Of a stretch of 64,000 nt of DNA, positions 17,241 through 24,972 are shown piece after piece; within the stretch, counting starts at the first letter, position 1, and each line of letters opens with the position of its first letter. The stretch is taken from the NCBI GenBank assembly GCA_964621265.1, contig CAZULQ010000001.1, positions 124,001-188,000 on the forward strand, given 5' to 3'. The DNA is from Porcipelethomonas sp964621265 (lineage in GTDB: Bacteria; Bacillota; Clostridia; Oscillospirales; Ruminococcaceae). Under the pieces are notes generated by a model. It was given only the letters and a program-made list of their open reading frames with translations. It was not told the origin of the DNA and searched no databases. The position numbers and the translations under genes are program-made.

Positions 17241-19382
17241 ATGCCGAAAAAAAGAATTGCTGTCATAACAGCACGAGCGGATGACAGCGAGCAGAAAACA
17301 ATCCTCAGCGGTATTGCTGAAACTGCATTTTCCATGAATGCCGATGTTGTGGTGTTTTCAAATATATATAATCACTGGGTAAACGACGCTCTTCTGAATT
17401 TTGAAAACCACATATATGATTTCTTTCAGCCGGAGCAATTTGATGGCGTTATAATTACAGCGGAAGCTTTTATGGAAATATCAATACTTGATGATGTATT
17501 CGAAAAAATACGCAAAGCAGAAACCCCTGCTGTCATTATAGGAAAAGAAGCAGATGGCTTTCTAACGGTCAACTCTGATGATGAGGCAGATATGGAAAAA
17601 ATCGCTGAGCACCTCATAACTGTTCACGGTCTGACTCAGATTGATATTCTCACAGGCTTTGAAGATATGTCTGTATCACAGGCGCGAGTTTCGGGTTGCA
17701 GAAAAGCCTTTGAAAATCACGGAATCCCATTTGATGAAAGTCATGTGCATTACGGCAACTTCTGGAACGACTCTGGAGAAAAGCTTGCACAGCGTTATCT
17801 TGACGGTGAGCTTACTATGCCTCAGGCTGTTATCTGTACCAACGACTATATGGCATATGGTCTTTGCGATACGCTTACTGCGGCAGGCGTTCAGATTCCA
17901 CAGCAAATAACCATAACAGGCTATGACAACACTGAAGAAAGAATATATCACAATCCAATTCTGACAACCTATAAGAGAAACAGACGTGAAACAGGTAAAA
18001 AAGCGGCGGGCATACTGCTTTCAGATGATTATTCACTTAATACCGAAGATGAAAGATTTATCTGTGGAAACACATGCAGCTGCGGCGTTGACAGCATACA
18101 GCTTAATGAAGAAATCCGTACTGCCCGTATCGGGCAATATCATAATGTCATGAGCTCTGTTGCACAGTTTACAAGCCGTCTGACACTATGCCGCACACTT
18201 GCTGAGTATACGGCAGTTTTGCAGGAATTCTTCTATCTTCTGCATGGCGTATCTGAGCTGTATCTATGTCTTGACAAAAAATGGAACAGTATAGCATACG
18301 ACGGCAATGAGATTATGTGCTGTGCTGTCAATGAGACTACACACTCGGAAATACCGTTGTATTTTGAACGCAGTACACTTCTTCCGGTACTTCATGAAGA
18401 GCATGAAAAACCTATGATTTACTATTTCAGTCCGCTGTGCTTTCAGACAAGACTGTTCGGATATACAGTACTTGCATATGAATACCCGCAGTGCTATGAT
18501 TTCAGCTTCCGTGACTGGAACAAAACAGTCGCCAATACGCTGGAATTTCTGCGTATGAAAAATGATATCCATTATCTCAGGCAATGTCAGAGAGTATCAT
18601 CGCTTTATGACTCACTGACGGGCTTTTACAATCTGAATGAGTTCAGACAGATTGCAGACACAGCAGATGCAGAGCTTTCAAACGACTGCTTTTTACAGGC
18701 GATAAAATTAAGCTTTCCTGTCAACGGAGAACACCTCTATGGCGAAAACTATCGCAGCGATATTATTGTAGCAATTGCGAAAGCAATAAAACAGGCATGC
18801 AGTAAACATGAAATATGCTGTCGTGCGGCTGACGATTTATTTTTAGTACTTTGCAGAAACGAAAACAGAAAGCTATTTTCAGACAAGCTGAAGGTTATGA
18901 TTCATCATGCGCTCTGTGGAAAACATGATGAAAACCAGGTTGTTGTGACCTGTACTGAATACAAGGAAAAATCCGATTCAGAAGCTGTTGATGCTGTATG
19001 TCTTAAGATACATAAGTTATCTGATGAGGCTGTAAAATCACTTGAACAACGAAAAAGTCTACCGCATTACAAAGCCCTGCTCTCACTGCGTACACGCAAC
19101 TATGAAGAGCCGAAAAAGGCACTATCCACAGATGAAGTCTGCAGAACGTTATGCATGAGCGACGGATATTTCAGAGTCATTTACAAAAAATGCTTTGGCG
19201 TAAGCTATGTTCAGGACTGCATTAACGCACGCGTCATGCTGGCATGCTATCTTCTTTACACTTCTGCAATGAGTATTTATGCAATTGCACTTAAATGCGG
19301 ATATACTGATGAAAAATACTTTGCCAGACAGTTCCGTCAGAGTATCGGCTGTTCTCCGATGCAGTACAGGGAACGTGGCTGA
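17241..19382 (+). CDS. AraC-family regulator with LacI-type sugar-sensing domain and degenerate GGDEF-like region
   Basis: A 713-residue cytoplasmic regulator, probably of the pectin locus. The N-terminal ~280 residues form a Peripla_BP/LacI effector domain (RIAVITARAD, QFDGVIITAEAF, AVICTNDYMAYGLCDTL), but with no N-terminal LacI helix-turn-helix. A middle region (about 300-590) has SLYDSLTGFYNLNEF, matching the start of GGDEF domains, while the expected GGDEF signature reads AADDLF in CRAADDLFLVL, so cyclase activity is unlikely. The last ~100 residues are an AraC DNA-binding domain with two helix-turn-helices (STDEVCRTLCMSDGYFRVIYKKCFG, AIALKCGYTDEKYFARQFRQ). I use the ATG at 17241 behind AAAGGTGG rather than the upstream GTG. 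It is divergent from the GH43 operon, like XylR-type regulators. Confidence 0.85.
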   Translation: MPKKRIAVITARADDSEQKTILSGIAETAFSMNADVVVFSNIYNHWVNDALLNFENHIYDFFQPEQFDGVIITAEAFMEISILDDVFEKIRKAETPAVIIGKEADGFLTVNSDDEADMEKIAEHLITVHGLTQIDILTGFEDMSVSQARVSGCRKAFENHGIPFDESHVHYGNFWNDSGEKLAQRYLDGELTMPQAVICTNDYMAYGLCDTLTAAGVQIPQQITITGYDNTEERIYHNPILTTYKRNRRETGKKAAGILLSDDYSLNTEDERFICGNTCSCGVDSIQLNEEIRTARIGQYHNVMSSVAQFTSRLTLCRTLAEYTAVLQEFFYLLHGVSELYLCLDKKWNSIAYDGNEIMCCAVNETTHSEIPLYFERSTLLPVLHEEHEKPMIYYFSPLCFQTRLFGYTVLAYEYPQCYDFSFRDWNKTVANTLEFLRMKNDIHYLRQCQRVSSLYDSLTGFYNLNEFRQIADTADAELSNDCFLQAIKLSFPVNGEHLYGENYRSDIIVAIAKAIKQACSKHEICCRAADDLFLVLCRNENRKLFSDKLKVMIHHALCGKHDENQVVVTCTEYKEKSDSEAVDAVCLKIHKLSDEAVKSLEQRKSLPHYKALLSLRTRNYEEPKKALSTDEVCRTLCMSDGYFRVIYKKCFGVSYVQDCINARVMLACYLLYTSAMSIYAIALKCGYTDEKYFARQFRQSIGCSPMQYRERG

Positions 19383-19417
19383 TTTGAGTAAAATGATGTC
19401 ATACATACAATACAGTT

Positions 19418-19454
19418 CTTTTACTGAATCTTAACCGAAATAATGATATAATGA
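19418..19454 (+). promoter_or_regulatory. Response-regulator-type box and -10 of the KdpD-like kinase gene
   Basis: TCTTAACCG (19429-19437) is followed by exactly 9 bp and TATAATGA (19447-19454), the same module as upstream of popT at 21297-21322. A weaker half-site CTTTTACTG lies 11 bp upstream (19418). There is no recognisable -35, which suggests activation by a bound OmpR-family regulator. Confidence 0.5.
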
Positions 19455-19480
19455 ATTATACTCTGATAAAGGAGATTGAA

Positions 19481-20548
19481 ATGAAACAAAACAAAACAAA
19501 ACGCATAAGAGATTTTGCAATAACTGTTATTACACTATGTTTAGCTTTTATTGTAAGTCTGCTGTTTCAGTATGTATTTGAAGTACGGGAACATGTAACA
19601 ACTTTATTTGTATTCGCAGTCTTTCTGATTTCTTTTTTCACAAATGGCTATGCATACGGAATTATAGCAGCTCTTATTGGAATGCTTGCAACCAATTATG
19701 CCTTTACATTCCCTTTCTTTTCTTTCAATTTCATCATTCCTGTAAATATGATTTCGGCTATTGTCATGATTATCATTTCAATATTTACCAGCACACTTGT
19801 AACAAGATTAAAGCACCAGGAGGCAATCAGAGCGGAAAGTGAAAAAGAATATATGCGTGCAAATCTGCTGCGTGCAGTTTCTCACGATTTACGGACACCA
19901 TTGACTACAATCTACGCTTCAAGCACGGCTTTGCTTGAAAACAGTTCATCACTCTCGGACGAGCACAAGTGCAGGATTACAGAGGGTATCAAGGAGGATT
20001 CTGAATGGCTGATACGCATGGTGGAAAATATGCTGTCTGTTACAAGAATTGACAGTGGAATAGTTAAAATCATTAAAACGCCGACTGTGCTTGATGAACT
20101 CATTGATTCAGTCATTCTGAAATTCAAAAAGCGCTATCCGTCACAGGAGGTTTTAATTGAAATCCCTGATGAAATGATTATTATTCCAATGGATGCCATT
20201 CTGATTGAACAGGTTCTTGTAAATCTTCTTGAAAATTCCGTTCAGCATGCATATGACATGACAAAGCTTTGCCTGCGCGTACGCACTTCAGATAATATTG
20301 CAATATTTGAAGTTGAAGACAACGGCATCGGAATTGCACCTGAACACATGAGAAATATTTTCAACGGTTATTATGTTCAGAGAGAAGAATCTGCCGACAG
20401 CCAGCGAAAAAATGCCGGTATCGGCTTATCAGTATGCGCAACGATTATAAAAGCACACGAAGGAGAAATCAGTGCTGAAAATGTCAAGACCGGCGGTGCA
20501 CTGTTTCGTTTTACACTGAACATGGAGGATGCATGCTATGACGAATAA
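19481..20548 (+). CDS. KdpD-like sensor histidine kinase lacking the N-terminal KdpD/USP domains
   Basis: A 355-residue membrane kinase. Four transmembrane helices of the DUF4118/KdpD type (about residues 11-110) are followed by HisKA (phospho-acceptor His in RAVSHDLRTPL) and HATPase (N box EQVLVNLLENSVQHA, G1 VEDNGIGIAPEH, G2 NAGIGLSVC). Full KdpD is about 900 residues; here the cytoplasmic KdpD sensor and Usp domains are absent. The ATG at 19481 has AAAGGAG 6 bp upstream and is preferred over 19451. It overlaps the response regulator by 11 bp. No kdpFABC genes are nearby, and the next operon encodes PopT and phosphate transport, so the signal may not be potassium. Confidence 0.88.
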   Translation: MKQNKTKRIRDFAITVITLCLAFIVSLLFQYVFEVREHVTTLFVFAVFLISFFTNGYAYGIIAALIGMLATNYAFTFPFFSFNFIIPVNMISAIVMIIISIFTSTLVTRLKHQEAIRAESEKEYMRANLLRAVSHDLRTPLTTIYASSTALLENSSSLSDEHKCRITEGIKEDSEWLIRMVENMLSVTRIDSGIVKIIKTPTVLDELIDSVILKFKKRYPSQEVLIEIPDEMIIIPMDAILIEQVLVNLLENSVQHAYDMTKLCLRVRTSDNIAIFEVEDNGIGIAPEHMRNIFNGYYVQREESADSQRKNAGIGLSVCATIIKAHEGEISAENVKTGGALFRFTLNMEDACYDE

Positions 20549-21242
20549 TAAATACAAAATACTGCTCGTTGAGGATGACGAAAACATCAGGAATCTTGTT
20601 GCAACTATGCTTGAAGCAACCGGTTATCAGGTGCTTCTTGCTGAATCCTGCTCCATGGCGAAATTATTATATTCATCGTATCTTCCGGATCTGATTCTTC
20701 TTGACCTGGGTCTTCCGGATATGGACGGAATGGAACTTTTGAACTTTGTCCGTGAACATTCCTTAACTCCTGTTATTGTATTATCTGCTCGTGCAGAGGA
20801 AAATGACAAGGTCTCTGCTCTGGACAGCGGAGCAAATGATTACGTCACAAAGCCTTTCGGTTCTGCCGAATTGCTTGCACGTGTCAGAACAGCTCTGCGC
20901 AATCATCGTTTCAGTTCTGATTCAGGACGACTTCCCGGCGGAAAATTTATACTGCGTGATCTTGAAATCAATTATGATGCCCGTCAGGTATTTATCAACA
21001 ATCAGGAAATCAGACTGACACAGACTGAGTATAATATTGTTGCATTCCTTTCAGAAAATTCAGGAAAAATGATGACCTATTCTGCAATTATCAAAGCAAT
21101 CTGGGGCGGCAGTACATACGACGGCAGTATCAAGAAGCTACAGGTAAATATGGCAAATATCCGCAAAAAGTTCGGGGCAAAACCCGGAAAAGAGAATTAC
21201 ATTATCAACGAGCTTGGCGTTGGATATCGAATGAATGGATAA
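20538..21242 (+). CDS. KdpE-like OmpR-family response regulator
   Basis: A 234-residue regulator with an N-terminal receiver domain (acidic pocket VEDDE, phospho-acceptor Asp in LPDLILLDLGLPDMDG, Thr/Ser in PVIVLSAR, Lys in VTKPFG). A C-terminal winged helix follows (LRDLEINYDARQVFINNQEIRLTQTEY, with the GVGYRM end). It is the partner of the overlapping kinase. The ATG at 20538 lies 9 bp after GGAGG. It is a good candidate to bind the TCTTAACCG boxes at 19429 and 21297, which would mean autoregulation and control of the popT operon. A strong terminator follows. Confidence 0.9.
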   Translation: MTNNKYKILLVEDDENIRNLVATMLEATGYQVLLAESCSMAKLLYSSYLPDLILLDLGLPDMDGMELLNFVREHSLTPVIVLSARAEENDKVSALDSGANDYVTKPFGSAELLARVRTALRNHRFSSDSGRLPGGKFILRDLEINYDARQVFINNQEIRLTQTEYNIVAFLSENSGKMMTYSAIIKAIWGGSTYDGSIKKLQVNMANIRKKFGAKPGKENYIINELGVGYRMNG

Positions 21243-21250
21243 CATATAAT

Positions 21251-21284
21251 AAGAGCGTGTTCGTAAAAAATCGGACACGCTCTT
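21251..21284 (+). terminator. Terminator after the response-regulator gene
   Basis: The stem AAGAGCGTGT(TCG)/(CGG)ACACGCTCTT has a TAAAAAAT loop and is followed by ATCTTT. It separates the two-component genes from the popT promoter. Confidence 0.7.
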
Positions 21285-21285
21285 A

Positions 21286-21322
21286 TCTTTGCCCCGTCTT
21301 AACCGCAGATATGCTATAATGA
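21286..21322 (+). promoter_or_regulatory. Response-regulator-type direct repeat and -10 upstream of popT
   Basis: TCTTTGCC (21286) and TCTTAACC (21297) are direct repeats 11 bp apart, the spacing of OmpR/PhoB-family half-sites. TCTTAACCG is followed by 9 bp and TATAATGA (21315-21322), exactly as upstream of the kinase gene. The repeat occupies the place of a -35. Confidence 0.55.
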
Positions 21323-21381
21323 TAAAAAATGCAAGAAACATACACCTGCTTGAATATAAATATATGTAAAGGAAGCTGAAA

Positions 21382-22251
21382 ATGAAAACAGAAGGTATTA
21401 TTCAAAACAAGCGGTTTCTATTACTGCTCTGGCTTTTTGAAGGCGCAATTGTAGGGTTCGGCGCAATTCTACCGGGCGTCAGCGGAGGAACACTCTGCGT
21501 TGCATTCGGAATGTACCGTCCGCTGATTGAGACAATATCAGGACCAAAGAAAGGATTAAAACAGCACGGGCTTATGCTCGGGATATTCCTTCTTGGAGCC
21601 ATAGTCGGATTTGTTGGACTATCAGGTCTTGCGGCCTCGCTTTTGGAAAATAATACATCACTTGTAACCTGTATCTTTATTGGCTTTATTCTTGGTACAT
21701 TCCCGGATTTGTGGAAAGATGCAGGTACAGAAAAGAGGACAAAAACCTCATTCATATCGCTCATCTTATGTTTTCTGGTTATGCTTGTTATTCTTGCAAT
21801 GCTCAAAACACAGCATACCATTACGATTTCTCCAAACATCCTAAGCTACATGTTATGCGGTCTGCTCTGGGGATTAAGCTTTATTGTTCCCGGACTCAGT
21901 TCTTCCTCCCTTCTCCTGTTCTTTGGTCTGTATCAGCCTATGCTGGAGGGAATTTCAAATCTTGATATAAGTGTACTGATCCCTATGGGGATCGGTATGG
22001 CAGCTTGTGTACTGTCTTTATCAAAAGCTGTCGGTGCTGCATATAAAAAATTTTATTCGGTTGTATCACATGGTGTTCTTGGGATTGTGGCCGCAACAGC
22101 AATTATGCTCCTTCCTAAATGGAACGGTTCTGCATTAACCGCTGTTCTCAGCCTTGTAGCTATACTTGGCGGCGCAGCAATCTCTTACATGTTCACCTGT
22201 GTTTGTAATAGAATCAAATCAGGCAATCACAAAAAGGAGGTAAGAACATGA
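21382..22251 (+). CDS. popT: DUF368 family polyprenyl-phosphate transporter (PopT-like)
   Basis: A 289-residue protein with about eight transmembrane segments. The two internal repeats each carry a conserved Gly/Pro/Ser motif: GAILPGVSGGTLCVAFGMY near residue 30 and LSFIVPGLSSSSLLLFFGLY near 175, which mark DUF368. Members of DUF368 were shown to act as undecaprenyl-phosphate translocases that recycle the cell-wall lipid carrier. GGAAG precedes the ATG. It heads a likely operon with the Pit permease (69 bp downstream) and DUF47 protein, and its promoter shares a box with the two-component genes. The function is by family; the phosphate link is inferred from context. Confidence 0.85.
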   Translation: MKTEGIIQNKRFLLLLWLFEGAIVGFGAILPGVSGGTLCVAFGMYRPLIETISGPKKGLKQHGLMLGIFLLGAIVGFVGLSGLAASLLENNTSLVTCIFIGFILGTFPDLWKDAGTEKRTKTSFISLILCFLVMLVILAMLKTQHTITISPNILSYMLCGLLWGLSFIVPGLSSSSLLLFFGLYQPMLEGISNLDISVLIPMGIGMAACVLSLSKAVGAAYKKFYSVVSHGVLGIVAATAIMLLPKWNGSALTAVLSLVAILGGAAISYMFTCVCNRIKSGNHKKEVRT

Positions 22252-22319
22252 AATGTTGATATGTCGGACTTAATTCCGGCATATATTCACAAAGAAAATA
22301 ACAACAGAAAGGACTTCTT

Positions 22320-23375
22320 ATGGATTCAATTTTAGATTTTTGGTATCAGATGACGGCAAATCCACTGCTGTTTATTGCAGTTATACTGACCCTTGGTGTT
22401 ATTCTGGTAAACGGCTGGACAGATGCCCCGAACGCAATAGCCACATGTGTTGTAACAAGATGTATGCCTCCTAAAGCAGCTATTTTAATGGCAGCAGCAT
22501 TCAATTTTCTTGGCGTATTTATAATGACCAGGATTAATAAAGAGGTAGCAGTTACAATTACAAACATGGTAAACTTCGGAGACAAATCCGGACGAACCGT
22601 AATTATTGTTTTGTGTGCCGCAATGCTTGCCATCGTTATCTGGGCAACACTTGCATGGGTGTTCGGTATTCCTACCAGTGAAAGTCATGCTCTGATTGCA
22701 GGTCTTACAGGCGGCGCTATGGCTCTTTGCGGACTTGATGCTATTGTATGGAGTCAATGGCTTAAGGTCGTTTACGGAATCGCAATTTCCGTAGGACTGG
22801 GCTTCGGACTGGCATGGCTTATATGTAAGCTTGTTACAAGAATTTTCTATAATATGAATCGACCGAAAACAGAACCGTTTTTCAAAGGTGCACAGATTGT
22901 CGGTGCTGCTTCAATGGCATTTATGCATGGCGCACAGGATGGTCAGAAGTTTATGGGTATCATTTTGCTTTGCGTGTTTACACTGCAGGGAACAGGCATG
23001 ACAGGATCTACTTTTGAAATTCCTGCATGGCTTATGATACTCTGCTCAATTGTTATGGGTGCCGGTACTGCCATGGGCGGCAAAAAGATTATCAAATCAG
23101 TCGGCATGGACATGGTGAAAATCGAAAAATATCAGGGCTTTTCAGCCGATATTGCATCATCAATTTCACTTGTGTTCTGTTCAGTATTTGGTCTTCCTGT
23201 TTCTACAACTCACGTAAAAACTACAGCAATCATGGGTGTCGGAGCAGTTAAAAGAGTTTCTGCCATCAACTTTGGCGTTGTAAAGGAAATGGTACTGACA
23301 TGGATACTTACATTCCCCGGATGCGGACTTCTCGCTTTTCTGGTAACTAAACTGTTCTTATATATTTTTAATTGA
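22320..23375 (+). CDS. pit: Pit-family inorganic phosphate permease
   Basis: A 351-residue low-affinity phosphate/metal-phosphate permease with about ten membrane segments. The two duplicated PD001131-type signatures are seen: GWTDAPNAIATCVVTRCM near the N-terminus, and GAASMAFMHGAQDGQKFMG in the second half. The conserved IPTSESHALIAGLTG and LPVSTTHVKTTAIMG stretches are also present. GAAAGGAC precedes the ATG. It is followed after 18 bp by a DUF47 gene, the standard Pit partner in many bacteria. Confidence 0.93.
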   Translation: MDSILDFWYQMTANPLLFIAVILTLGVILVNGWTDAPNAIATCVVTRCMPPKAAILMAAAFNFLGVFIMTRINKEVAVTITNMVNFGDKSGRTVIIVLCAAMLAIVIWATLAWVFGIPTSESHALIAGLTGGAMALCGLDAIVWSQWLKVVYGIAISVGLGFGLAWLICKLVTRIFYNMNRPKTEPFFKGAQIVGAASMAFMHGAQDGQKFMGIILLCVFTLQGTGMTGSTFEIPAWLMILCSIVMGAGTAMGGKKIIKSVGMDMVKIEKYQGFSADIASSISLVFCSVFGLPVSTTHVKTTAIMGVGAVKRVSAINFGVVKEMVLTWILTFPGCGLLAFLVTKLFLYIFN

Positions 23376-23393
23376 TTGAAAGGAAATATTAAA

Positions 23394-24014
23394 ATGGCTA
23401 AAGGTGATAAATTTTATTTTGAAAATTTTGCAATGTGTACAGCTCTTGCAAAGAAAGCGGCAACATATCTTGTAGAATGTCTTGAAAGCTATGACCCTGA
23501 TAATATTCAGCAAATGCTGGAGAAAATGCACAGTATTGAACACAGCGCTGACGAAAAGAAACATGAAATGGCATCCGCACTTGCCAAAGCGTTTGTAACA
23601 CCGGTTGATCGTGAGGATCTGGATATGCTCAGCCATAAGATTGATGATGTGACAGACATGGTGGAGGAAATTCTGCAGAAGTTTTATATATTCAACATCA
23701 GGGAAATTGAACCCGCCGCTGTTGAATTTGCAAAAAATATTGTCAGAGCCTGTGAACTGCTATGTGAGATTATAGAAGCATTTGAAAACTTCAAGAAATC
23801 AAAGAAAATCCGTGAACTTATTATCGCACTGAATGACGTTGAGGAAGAATGTGATCAGCTTTATCTGTCGTCCATGCATAATCTTACACAGAAATCTACA
23901 GACGTATTCACAATTATTTCCTGGCGTGAAACTTACGAATGTTTTGAAGCATGCGCCGACGCCTGTGAAAATGCAAGCGAATGCGTAGGGTCAGTTATAA
24001 TGAAGAACACCTGA
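23394..24014 (+). CDS. DUF47 (PhoU-like) phosphate transport accessory protein
   Basis: A 206-residue, all-helical protein of the DUF47 family, a PhoU relative, with the repeated HSIEHSADEKKHEM and DREDLDMLSHKIDDVTDMVEEI stretches. These proteins sit next to Pit permeases and modulate their activity. The ATG at 23394 is behind GAAAGGA; the upstream in-frame start at 23376 would overlap the end of pit and has no ribosome-binding site. It is the last gene of the popT-pit-DUF47 group and is followed by a terminator. Confidence 0.88.
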   Translation: MAKGDKFYFENFAMCTALAKKAATYLVECLESYDPDNIQQMLEKMHSIEHSADEKKHEMASALAKAFVTPVDREDLDMLSHKIDDVTDMVEEILQKFYIFNIREIEPAAVEFAKNIVRACELLCEIIEAFENFKKSKKIRELIIALNDVEEECDQLYLSSMHNLTQKSTDVFTIISWRETYECFEACADACENASECVGSVIMKNT

Positions 24015-24032
24015 TAAAATAATATGTATAAA

Positions 24033-24072
24033 AAGCCGTACTCGCTATCTTCTGATATGAGTACGGCTTAAA
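24033..24072 (+). terminator. Terminator of the popT-pit-DUF47 group
   Basis: A perfect 11-bp stem AAGCCGTACTC/GAGTACGGCTT with a 15-base loop, between this operon and the convergent XRE gene. Confidence 0.7.
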
Positions 24073-24079
24073 CAATATG

Positions 24080-24844
24080 TCATCTTTTTTTGTAAATCAC
24101 AAGTTCAGGGTTTTCCCCGTTTTCTTCATAGGTGCAGACAAGAATAAAATCCATGTTTGCGGCAATACCAAAACATCTGTCCCCGCCGAATTCACATTCC
24201 AGCTGATTGCCGAGATATGTAGCGTTATCGTCCAGATACTTCACCATTTTTCCATTAGGAAGTCTGTATTCAAGATTGATATAACTGCCGACAAGTGCAT
24301 TGAGCTTTTTAAGCTTTGGCATACCTTCAATATTCAGCGCATTTATTTCTTCAATCAGAACCTTCTTGAATTCTTCAAATGCTTCATTTCCACCAAGCTC
24401 TTCATATCGTTTCCAGTAATCAAGTTTTGGCAGAGTGTCTTTAAGATATGAGCGCACTTCTTCTTCCGAATGCTCTTCGCTGACCATATTCTTCACGCAT
24501 ATTTCAATTAAATCGTCCATGTCGCTGTACATGTATTCCCCGTCAGCATAGCACCATTTACAGTAGTGCTCATTGAACACGCCGTTTTTTTCACGGCTTG
24601 TAACAGAGTCCTCAAGAGGCATTCCACAGCACTGGCAGATAAGCTGTCTCGGAGAACCGAGAAGTGTGTTGATAGAAACGTCAAACAGCGCTGAGAGTAG
24701 TTTCAGCGTTTCTGTATTCGGAATAGTTTCACCGTTTTCCCAACGCGAAACCGCCTGACGCGTTACAAATACTTTTTCAGCAAGTTCGTCCTGTGATAAT
24801 CCGTTTTCTGTGCGTAGCTTAAGTATAATTTCCTTTGTTTCCAT
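24080..24844 (-). CDS. XRE-family regulator with zinc ribbon
   Basis: A 254-residue protein. The N-terminal helix-turn-helix (LSQDELAEKVFVTRQAVSRWENGE) belongs to the XRE family. A four-Cys zinc ribbon follows (CQCCGMPL ... CKWCYADGEYMYSDMDDLI, about 70-105), a motif found in a recurrent family of Clostridial zinc-ribbon regulators. The C-terminal ~110 residues look like a small-molecule-binding or unclassified domain. GAGGTGAG precedes the ATG. It lies alone between the phosphate genes (convergent) and the dockerin lyase. The target is unknown. Confidence 0.82.
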   Translation of the reverse strand: METKEIILKLRTENGLSQDELAEKVFVTRQAVSRWENGETIPNTETLKLLSALFDVSINTLLGSPRQLICQCCGMPLEDSVTSREKNGVFNEHYCKWCYADGEYMYSDMDDLIEICVKNMVSEEHSEEEVRSYLKDTLPKLDYWKRYEELGGNEAFEEFKKVLIEEINALNIEGMPKLKKLNALVGSYINLEYRLPNGKMVKYLDDNATYLGNQLECEFGGDRCFGIAANMDFILVCTYEENGENPELVIYKKR

Positions 24845-24914
24845 TATTTCTCACCTCGGTAACAGTATATCACACAATTCCGTTTCAATCAAGCAACCCT
24901 CTGTTGCTACACAA

Positions 24915-24944
24915 AAAAGATAATCCGTGCCCGAAGGCACGGAT
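24915..24944 (-). terminator. Terminator of the beta-helix lyase gene
   Basis: On the minus strand a perfect 9-bp stem ATCCGTGCC/GGCACGGAT with a four-base loop (stem 24923-24944) is followed by TATCTTTTTT. Confidence 0.75.
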
Positions 24945-24972
24945 ATAAAATATACTTCTTACTGACAAATTA

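Noticed and set aside
18600..18900. An active diguanylate cyclase domain in the LacI/AraC regulator
   Set aside because: The GGDEF signature is replaced by AADDLF, so the active site is not intact although the fold may remain.
19481..21242. A potassium-controlled Kdp system
   Set aside because: The kinase lacks the N-terminal KdpD and Usp domains and no kdpFABC genes are in the window, so potassium control is not supported by context.
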